DNA of 64,000 bases. Source: Polynucleobacter sp. AM-25C3 (GTDB lineage Bacteria; Pseudomonadota; Gammaproteobacteria; Burkholderiales; Burkholderiaceae). Positions 58,434 through 64,000 of the stretch are shown in pieces. A program made the position numbers and the translations under genes. Position 1 is the stretch's first letter. The number at the start of each line of letters is the position of its first letter. The notes beneath the pieces are model-generated. The model did no database searches. It was not told the DNA's origin and saw nothing but the letters and a program-made list of their open reading frames with translations. The stretch covers positions 1 to 64,000 of the forward strand of contig NZ_JACVOS010000009.1 in the NCBI RefSeq assembly GCF_018882335.1. Direction: 5' to 3'.

Positions 58434-58706
58434 CTAAGCGAGCGTATGCTCCCTCAGCCATTCTCTTAGTGCTAAATCAATCCTAGTCTGCCAGCCAGAT
58501 CCCGATGCTTTAAATGCTTCAATTACATCACTGGATAGACGAATAGTTGTTGAGATTTTGGTGGGCAAAGCTTGAGCCCCTCTGAGCTTGCGAGAGGCTA
58601 ATTTAGCTTGTAGCGACTGTGGCAGATCTTGAAATGTTTTCGATTTCTTAAACTCTTGAGCTGACCACTCGAAGTTTTCATCATCTATCTTGGATTTGTT
58701 TTTCAT
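58434..58706 (-). CDS. brnA: BrnA antitoxin
   Basis: 90-aa antitoxin. The C-terminal ribbon-helix-helix part (PTKISTTIRLSSDVIEAFKA, SGSGWQTRIDLALREWLREH) matches BrnA (PTK..v.lRl..dVl..f...G.GwQtRin.aLreyl). The N-terminal part (NFEWSAQEFKKSKTF) wraps the toxin in the known complex. The ATG at 58706 lies 26 bp inside brnT; upstream codons belong to the toxin in another frame. Confidence 0.9.
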   Translation of the reverse strand: MKNKSKIDDENFEWSAQEFKKSKTFQDLPQSLQAKLASRKLRGAQALPTKISTTIRLSSDVIEAFKASGSGWQTRIDLALREWLREHTLA

Positions 58707-58959
58707 ATTCAGTGAGCTCCCGCTTGTTTGCCTTTCTAAAGCTAATGACTCGTATTCCCTTTTCGGTTTCAGTAAAAACCAACGTGTGCAAACGACATCG
58801 TAAAAAACCAATTGCCCGTATTCTTATTTCGCCATAATCCTTGCGTTCGTCTATGGATAATCTTGCACCCTCAAATTCAAATTCAATCACATCCTCAAAT
58901 GAGAGATTGCGTTCAATCAAATTTTTTCTGTTTTTAGAGCGATCATAAGTAATTTCCAT
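58681..58959 (-). CDS. brnT: BrnT toxin
   Basis: 92-aa RelE-fold ribonuclease toxin. MEITYDRSKNRKNLIERNLSFEDVIEFE, DERKDYGEIRIRAIGFL and the basic end GIRVISFRKANKRELTEYE match BrnT. It is first in the usual brnT-brnA order. TACAAT on the minus strand ends 7 nt before the ATG, and the ATG lies inside a 44-bp palindrome. Confidence 0.88.
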   Translation of the reverse strand: MEITYDRSKNRKNLIERNLSFEDVIEFEFEGARLSIDERKDYGEIRIRAIGFLRCRLHTLVFTETEKGIRVISFRKANKRELTEYEKQIQDR

Positions 58960-58995
58960 ACATCTGATTGTAGTTACAATCAGATGTATGGAAAT
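58952..58995. repeat. 44-bp perfect palindrome over the brnTA promoter and start codon
   Basis: Two 21-bp arms (58952-58972 and 58975-58995) are exact reverse complements, separated by GT. One arm contains the brnT start codon, the centre contains the TACAAT -10, and the other arm lies at the -35. It is the likely operator for BrnA or the BrnTA complex. In RNA, only one arm is transcribed if the start is at the -10-predicted position. Confidence 0.85.
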
Positions 58996-59087
58996 ATACC
59001 ATGCTTATGAAATGGGGATGTAGGACATCAATAGCGCTCGAATGAAGTGGGCGGGCTTAAGCGCAATTCTCGCAACCTTTAATTGCT

Positions 59088-60044
59088 TTAGAAGCTGGCT
59101 GCTAAACCAATCGAAGTTCCTCGGACATTCTGTCCAAATTGATACCGAAATACCAATCGCACCCGGCTAAACATCGGATCTGATGCACTACGATCGACCT
59201 CCACGCCGGTACCTACGGAGGAAAGGGAGTCAAACCCAAGGGCGCCTCGAAGTTGACCCAGAAACTCAGTATGAGCCACTTCAAAGACGGCGCGCAAAGG
59301 TCTCTCTAATACGGTTAGTGGAGTCGGGTATCGAGCACGAGCCCATAAACCTAAGCTTTGTGAATCTGCGGAGCCTTGAACGGCGGCTGAGCTATCAAAG
59401 GTATTGGTGGCGATATTGGTGTAGCGAAGTTCCACATCGTATTCACGTTCAGGTTTGTAGTCCTCATAATCCAACATGAGTGATCCACCAAGCCCATAAG
59501 CATTCATGCGGCCACCGTTTAAGAATTGCAGATCAATTCCCTTTTGGTTATTGAGGTAGCGACTTGCCAGAGACAGGTCGCTCTCAATATGGCCTAGCAT
59601 GACGTTGGCAATGGGGCGGATACGTAAGGTATCGGTAAGCGGGAAGTCCCAACCAATGCCGCCAGTTCCAGTAATGCCATTCCAGTGGACGGGTACAGTG
59701 ACACCCGTGTTAGCAATGCCATCTGTAAATGTGGGGTTGTAACGATTGACGGCAATTGTGCCTTCAAGATAGAGTGGAAAGTTTGCGCTAATGCGATCGC
59801 CGCCACCCAAAGAAATCATTTGCAAGTTTGGATTGTCGCCACCTTTATCGGTGATCGAGAGCGACCCAGTGGTGATATCTGGAGTGAGCGAGTAACCCGT
59901 GATAGTCATGAAGGCATCGGTACGCTTCTTAAGGTAGTTATTGGCTGCCGTTGAGAATTGGCCGCTCTGCGCATAAATGGGATGCGCTTGCACGCTGAGT
60001 ACCAGCATGAGCAAAACCTTAAGAAGAGTGGGGGTGGATTTCAT
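59088..60044 (-). CDS. Outer-membrane beta-barrel protein (solitary autotransporter-barrel-like)
   Basis: 318 aa. Signal peptide (LLKVLLMLVLSVQAHPIYA|QS), then alternating amphipathic strands with aromatic girdles up to the terminal Phe (GTSIGLAASF), a classical outer-membrane C-terminus. The pattern resembles the 'solitary outer membrane autotransporter-like barrel' family but this is a tentative match. I use ATG 60044 where the signal peptide begins. Confidence 0.65.
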   Translation of the reverse strand: MKSTPTLLKVLLMLVLSVQAHPIYAQSGQFSTAANNYLKKRTDAFMTITGYSLTPDITTGSLSITDKGGDNPNLQMISLGGGDRISANFPLYLEGTIAVNRYNPTFTDGIANTGVTVPVHWNGITGTGGIGWDFPLTDTLRIRPIANVMLGHIESDLSLASRYLNNQKGIDLQFLNGGRMNAYGLGGSLMLDYEDYKPEREYDVELRYTNIATNTFDSSAAVQGSADSQSLGLWARARYPTPLTVLERPLRAVFEVAHTEFLGQLRGALGFDSLSSVGTGVEVDRSASDPMFSRVRLVFRYQFGQNVRGTSIGLAASF

Positions 60045-60101
60045 AAACAATTGCACTGAATCCTAAATCAATCACTTCCACTTGGGAAGTTAGCCTTAGA
60101 G

Positions 60102-61016
60102 CTAGCCTCGAAGCTTTTCTTTCAGGGCGGCCATCTGCTCTTGGGCTGCTACTTCGCCTGCCAGGATCGCAGCATTTCTGGATCTGAAGTCGCCACTACT
60201 CATTTGTTTGAGAAGGGGGGTTATCACAATGTCAGCGTTTTTGAGCTCGTACTGGTTAATGCTTCTTTGCATGATTGAGATGGTTTGCTGCATGATGCCG
60301 AAAGTTCCGCTGGCATCTTGATGAACGGGTTCCGATGAGATGTTGACCGCAATCACTAGGGTTGCACCCATCTGCCTGGCATAACTTACTGGGACTGGCG
60401 CGACTAAGCCGCCATCCACATATTCTTTGCCACTAATGACGGCCGGCTGAAAGACGCCAGGGACACTGCATGAAGCGCGCACTGCTAGACCGGTATTACC
60501 AGAGCGAAATAAAACACCTTTGCCTGATTGCAGTTCGGTAGCTACAACCCCTAGTGGGATGCGCATTTGCTCAATCGATTTGTTTTGTACTTCACGGTTC
60601 ACCATGTTCTGCAGGGCATCCCCTTTGATGAGGCCGCCAAATCTTCCCGCGAACGGTAATCCCCAGTCCGCAATAGTGGCTTCATCCAAATTTAAGGCAA
60701 GTCGGTTGAGTTCGTTTCCGGTGGCGCCAGAGGCAAGTAATGCGGCAATAACGCTACCAGCACTGCTGCCAACCACTATATCGGGTCGGATGCCTTGAGC
60801 CTCGAGCGCCTTAATAACTCCCACATGGGCAAAGCCACGGGCAGCGCCGGCTCCTAAGACAAGGCCAATAACAGGTTTGCGACTGCTCATTAAGCTGCAT
60901 CCAGCTAGACTTGAACCCCCAATGAGAGTCCCCAAACCAAGACTAAAGCCCAAAAAACGGCGCCTTGCATCGGTTTCGAAGGGTGTAGATGGGTTTAGGG
61001 TTGTAATTTCATGCAT
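60102..61016 (-). CDS. Patatin-like phospholipase, predicted Tat-exported lipoprotein
   Basis: 304 aa of the RssA/patatin group. GLVLGAGAARGFAHVGVIKAL is the oxyanion loop, GSSAG the nucleophile elbow (Ser), DGGLVAP the catalytic Asp. The N-terminus RRRFLGFSLGLGTLIGGSSL has a twin-arginine motif and a lipobox LAGC, suggesting Tat export and lipid anchoring. TACAAT ends 6 nt before the ATG, a possible leaderless start. The substrate is unknown. Confidence 0.85.
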   Translation of the reverse strand: MHEITTLNPSTPFETDARRRFLGFSLGLGTLIGGSSLAGCSLMSSRKPVIGLVLGAGAARGFAHVGVIKALEAQGIRPDIVVGSSAGSVIAALLASGATGNELNRLALNLDEATIADWGLPFAGRFGGLIKGDALQNMVNREVQNKSIEQMRIPLGVVATELQSGKGVLFRSGNTGLAVRASCSVPGVFQPAVISGKEYVDGGLVAPVPVSYARQMGATLVIAVNISSEPVHQDASGTFGIMQQTISIMQRSINQYELKNADIVITPLLKQMSSGDFRSRNAAILAGEVAAQEQMAALKEKLRG

Positions 61017-61040
61017 ATAGCTATTGTATTGAGCCTCCCT

Positions 61041-61220
61041 TATAATGAACGAATGGTGAGCGAAAAAGACTTCGTTTCAGCGGGGGTAGCTCTCCGATAC
61101 GTAGATTTTCGGAGATGAATTGCCCGTAGTAGCTAAAAGTGCCACCAGAACACCACCAACCCATTACTGAAATACATTTTTTATACCCTCGTCAGGTCAT
61201 TACCTGATAGCCCGAATTTT
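61041..61220 (+). promoter_or_regulatory. Promoter and structured leader of scpB
   Basis: TATAAT at 61041-61046 predicts a start near 61053 and a ~168-nt leader. It can fold into a stem TCTCCGA (61091-61097) with TCGGAGA (61109-61115), enclosed by CGGG/CCCG (61081-61084, 61123-61126). A second hairpin TCAGGT-CATT-ACCTGA (61192-61207) lies 13 nt before the ATG. No family is recognised. Confidence 0.4.
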
Positions 61221-61967
61221 ATGGATGATCACAATAAACGCGTAATTGAAACAGCCCTCTTGTGCGCGCAAGAACCACTAACAGTTGCTGATCTCACGCG
61301 CTTATTTGTCGAAGACATTGCGGTTGGCGAGATTGATGATGCTCTATTAGAGCTTCAAAAAGCCTGGGAAGATAAAGGTATGGAGTTAGTCCATATCGCA
61401 ACCGGCTGGCGTTTCCAAAGCCGTTTAGCGATGCGCGAATATCTCGATCGTTTGACACCAGAAAAGCCACCAAAGTATTCTCGTGCGGTGATGGAGACTT
61501 TGGCAATTATTGCTTATCGTCAACCAGTCACCCGTGGTGAGATCGAAGAGATTCGTGGTGTTGCTGTGAGTAGTAATGTCATGAAGCAATTGGAAGATCG
61601 TGGCTGGGTTGAGGTGATTGGCCACAAAGAGACTATCGGTCGTCCTGGCTTGTATGCCACTACTAAACAGTTCCTGGATGACTTAAGCCTCACCAATTTG
61701 CAAAGCTTGCCAATGCTTGAAGATGCTGCGCCGATGGCTGCGGCTGAGCAATTGGGTCAAGCGGTAATGGAGTTTGATCCAAGCGCTACTGTAGAAACAG
61801 TCATTGAGTTAGACGAAAACGGTCAACCCCTGATTCAAACAGAGAGCGAAGAAATCACTGAAGTAACTGCAGAAGAATTAACTGCGGAAGAAGTAACGCA
61901 CGAAACAATGGAAGAAGTAGAAGAAGTTACCCCAGAGTCTGAAGAAAAATCAGACGAACAAAAATAA
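61221..61967 (+). CDS. scpB: Segregation and condensation protein B
   Basis: 248-aa winged-helix kleisin-binding subunit of the SMC-ScpAB condensin. IETALLCAQEPLTVADLTRLF and YSRAVMETLAIIAYRQPVTRGEIEEIRGV with VMKQLEDRGWVEVIGHKETIGRPGLYATT are the two winged-helix signatures. A Glu/Thr-rich acidic tail (~205-248) is extra and contains EEVTAEELTAEE-type repeats. rluB follows after 6 bp. Confidence 0.93.
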   Translation: MDDHNKRVIETALLCAQEPLTVADLTRLFVEDIAVGEIDDALLELQKAWEDKGMELVHIATGWRFQSRLAMREYLDRLTPEKPPKYSRAVMETLAIIAYRQPVTRGEIEEIRGVAVSSNVMKQLEDRGWVEVIGHKETIGRPGLYATTKQFLDDLSLTNLQSLPMLEDAAPMAAAEQLGQAVMEFDPSATVETVIELDENGQPLIQTESEEITEVTAEELTAEEVTHETMEEVEEVTPESEEKSDEQK

Positions 61968-61973
61968 TTATTA

Positions 61974-63740
61974 ATGACAAGTCCCAACGAAAACGATTCA
62001 TCCCCGATAAAACCAACATCGGATATTTCCCTTAGCTCTGAACCTCGCTCCGGCAACGCCGATGGTGCGAAGACTGAAGGGCGCGAGGGTGAACCACGTC
62101 GCCCACGCCGTCAAGGCGCTGGCGCTAGTAAGCATCCTTTTAATAAGAAGCGCCCATTTAATAAAGATCGGCCGCGTCGCGAGGGTGCTGAATCTAATGG
62201 CCCACGTGAAGGTGGAAACAATCAATCCGCTAAGCTTGCACCCAACCCAGCAGAAAGTGATGCTCTGTTCGCGTCAGTGGTTTCTGGTGAGTTCGATGCT
62301 GCTTTGGATGCACCTGAAGCGCTTGAAACAAAAAACCCTGATGGCGTGAATGAGAATGAAGTTTCTCATCAGACTGGTGCTGAGCGTCGTGCGCAACGTG
62401 TGCGTCATGACGAAGACGCAGATATGCCTAGCGATGATGAGATGAGCAGTTTGCAATTTGCAAACATCGATGATTTACCGCTCAGCTTGCGTGATGAAGT
62501 GTGGTCAGACTTAGATGGTTTAGACGACGACGCTGACGATGAAGACACTGTGAAGTTACATAAGGTGTTAGCTGATGTCGGCATGGGATCGCGTCGCGAT
62601 ATGGAGGACTTGATTATTCAAGGACGCGTATCTGTGAATGGCCTACCTGCTCACATTGGCCAGCGTATTGGCCCAACCGATCAAGTGCGCATTAACGGTA
62701 AGCCCGTGCATCGCAAGATTCAGACTAAGCCACCACGCGTCATCATGTATCACAAGCCTTCAGGCGAAATCGTGAGTCAGTCCGATCCAGAGGGTCGCCC
62801 AACCGTATTTGATCGATTGCCAAAGCCACGTCAGGGACGTTGGATTGCAGTAGGGCGCTTGGACTTCAATACTGAAGGTCTATTGTTGTTTACGACATCA
62901 GGCGAGTTAGCAAATCGCTTAATGCACCCTCGCTACGGTGTCGAGCGTGAGTATGCCGTTCGTATTTTGGGTGATCTGAGTCAAGAAAATACGGCTCAAT
63001 TAAAGAGCGGTATTACCTTAGATGACGGCCAAGCTAAATTCTTACGTCTTTCTATGGGTGGCGGGGAAGGTGCAAACCGTTGGTACCACGTTGCTTTGAC
63101 TGAAGGTCGTAACCGTGAGGTGCGCCGCATGTTCGAAGCAGTCGGGCATGTCGTCTCTCGTTTGATTCGTACTCGTTATGGCATTTTCTTGTTGCCTCCA
63201 CGCTTGAGGCGGGGAAAATGGGAGGAGATTGAGGCCGGCGGCATCTATAACTTGATGAAGTTTGCGGGTTTGAAGATGCCTCAGCCACAAGATAAAGGTC
63301 GCAATCCAAACTCACAGGGTCGTGATCGTCACTCCACTCCAAGTGGTGATTTTCAGCCAGATCCAATGCAAACCTCAGTTTCTTATTGGGGTTCACGGGA
63401 TGCTTTAACCCAGGCTAGTGGCCACGGTGCTCTAACCCATCAAGGTCGGGGCGACAAGCCTGCTGGCGGTCGTGGTGGTTCAGGCGAAGGTCGCGGTCCT
63501 TTCCGGGGTCGCACTAATGCTGGCAGACCTGGGCAGGGATCCGGGCAAGGCGGCCAGGGTGACCAAGGAGCTCAGGGACAGAATCGCAATAAAGGCAAGA
63601 AAGTCCACCATGGCCAGTCTGCTTTTGTGACGGCAAGCCCTCAAAGCCCAGGAAATGGCCCTAAACGGGGCGCGCCAAAAGGGCGTAAACCCTTTAATAA
63701 AGGACCTAGAAAACCTCGAAATCCTAGCGAAAGCTTCTGA
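61974..63740 (+). CDS. rluB: 23S rRNA pseudouridine synthase B (extended form)
   Basis: 588 aa, far longer than E. coli RluB (~290). The order is: a basic/acidic low-complexity region (~1-190), S4 domain (~195-250, [21 protein letters not shown]), RsuA-type catalytic domain (~260-430) with [13 protein letters not shown] and Asp297 as catalytic aspartate, and a disordered Gly/Arg/Gln-rich tail (~440-588). It modifies U2605 region of 23S rRNA. The tail resembles RNA-binding RGG regions and may aid ribosome binding. Confidence 0.92.
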   Translation: MTSPNENDSSPIKPTSDISLSSEPRSGNADGAKTEGREGEPRRPRRQGAGASKHPFNKKRPFNKDRPRREGAESNGPREGGNNQSAKLAPNPAESDALFASVVSGEFDAALDAPEALETKNPDGVNENEVSHQTGAERRAQRVRHDEDADMPSDDEMSSLQFANIDDLPLSLRDEVWSDLDGLDDDADDEDTVKLHKVLADVGMGSRRDMEDLIIQGRVSVNGLPAHIGQRIGPTDQVRINGKPVHRKIQTKPPRVIMYHKPSGEIVSQSDPEGRPTVFDRLPKPRQGRWIAVGRLDFNTEGLLLFTTSGELANRLMHPRYGVEREYAVRILGDLSQENTAQLKSGITLDDGQAKFLRLSMGGGEGANRWYHVALTEGRNREVRRMFEAVGHVVSRLIRTRYGIFLLPPRLRRGKWEEIEAGGIYNLMKFAGLKMPQPQDKGRNPNSQGRDRHSTPSGDFQPDPMQTSVSYWGSRDALTQASGHGALTHQGRGDKPAGGRGGSGEGRGPFRGRTNAGRPGQGSGQGGQGDQGAQGQNRNKGKKVHHGQSAFVTASPQSPGNGPKRGAPKGRKPFNKGPRKPRNPSESF

Positions 63741-63767
63741 TTTTGATGAATTTTCCTCTAAATCGGC

Positions 63768-63889
63768 TATAATTTTGGACTTACAGCAGTTTGCTGCTGT
63801 TTTGGGTGGTTACCGACTGATGTTGCGATCAACGTAAGTCGGCCTGTTCTGAATTTCGAGAATATGGGCTTTGAAGCCCATTTTTTTTT
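63768..63889 (+). ncRNA. Promoter, switchable hairpins and terminator upstream of rimP (attenuator or small RNA)
   Basis: TATAAT (63768-63773) predicts a start near 63780. The ~110-nt RNA has hairpin ACAGCAG/CTGCTGT (63783-63800), a hairpin CCGACT...GTTG-CGAT-CAAC...AGTCGG (63813-63842) and a terminator ATGGGCT-TTGA-AGCCCAT plus nine T's (63864-63889). The 5'-end GACTTAC (63778-63784) can instead pair with GTAAGTC (63834-63840), which would break the second hairpin. This is an attenuator-like layout before rimP-nusA-type genes. No known family is recognised. Confidence 0.5.
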
Positions 63890-63913
63890 GCCGTTTTGGA
63901 TTGAAGGGTTGTT

Positions 63914-64000
63914 GTGAAAGATCAGCGGATTATTTCTGCGGAAGTAGAAAACTTAGGGTACACGCTAGTGGATATTGAGCGTGAAGCCGGCGGTTTGCTG
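63914..64000 (+). CDS. rimP: Ribosome maturation factor RimP, N-terminal part (cut by window edge)
   Basis: GTG start at 63914 with GAAGGG 5 nt upstream. The 29 visible residues, including VENLGYTLVDIEREAGG, match the RimP N-terminus, and rimP is expected near 30S-maturation and translation genes. The rest is outside the window. Confidence 0.85.
   Translation, partial: MKDQRIISAEVENLGYTLVDIEREAGGLL

Overview
The window looks like chromosome of a small-genome betaproteobacterium of the Burkholderiaceae, most like Polynucleobacter. This rests on gene content and protein style (ppa-nadE-glnB operon, a K+-independent H+-pyrophosphatase, lolA-serS-tRNA-Ser, an scpB-rluB-rimP run, Bug/TctC-type binding proteins, CbpA/CbpM) and a moderate G+C content judged by eye. 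No database was searched. Most of the sequence is ordinary, densely packed housekeeping chromosome. The accessory signals are small: an IS3-type transposase tail at the left edge, two BrnT-type toxin-antitoxin modules, and two decayed gene remnants.

Layout. 1-6434: IS3-family end, ilvD, an orphan response regulator, a RodZ-like membrane protein, and the leftward operon ppa-nadE-glnB. 6605-10401: rightward hppA and leftward trxB, separated by a BrnT-like toxin plus XRE antitoxin that sits between two identical terminators. 10441-14973: ftsK, lolA, serS and tRNA-Ser(CGA), followed by a truncated Fic-type gene. 15606-20407: an unknown protein, the ferric-iron ABC transporter (fbpC divergent from fbpB-fbpA) with a Fur-like site, then a promoter, a structured non-coding stretch and a small lipoprotein. 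20419-30048: a histone-H1-tailed protein, small conserved proteins, an AsmA-family protein, a luciferase-like oxidoreductase, a yaeQ-PIN pair, a COG2509 flavoprotein and hemN. 30076-40025: ompW behind two perfect FNR sites, a P-loop ATPase, uup, an amino-acid permease, cbpA-cbpM, a uxaA-family remnant, pirin, and a TAXI/DUF3422 pair. 40074-51895: flavocytochrome c, a glycosyltransferase-sialidase-membrane protein operon, a dicarboxylate/CoA-ester catabolic cluster, chrA and fabI. 51946-64000: yejABEF, an NlpC/P60 protein that has lost its catalytic Cys, a canonical brnTA module behind a 44-bp perfect palindrome, an outer-membrane barrel, a patatin-like lipoprotein, scpB, rluB and the start of rimP behind a structured leader.

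How the genes work together. Pyrophosphate is handled by soluble (ppa) and membrane (hppA) enzymes read divergently from one intergenic region. The fbp genes import iron. hemN and the FNR-preceded ompW point to low-oxygen responses. The citE/prpD/dehydratase/Bug cluster suggests catabolism of a branched C5-type dicarboxylate. YejABEF imports peptides. Several genes (trxB, the luciferase-like enzyme, uup, the NlpC-like protein, patatin, and the first BrnT) have a -10 hexamer ending 6-7 nt before the ATG and no Shine-Dalgarno, which suggests leaderless messages.

The least explained parts are the glycosyltransferase-sialidase operon, the BrnT/XRE module with duplicated terminators, the dead NlpC/P60 protein, the H1-tailed protein and the structured leaders near 19.9 kb and 63.8 kb.
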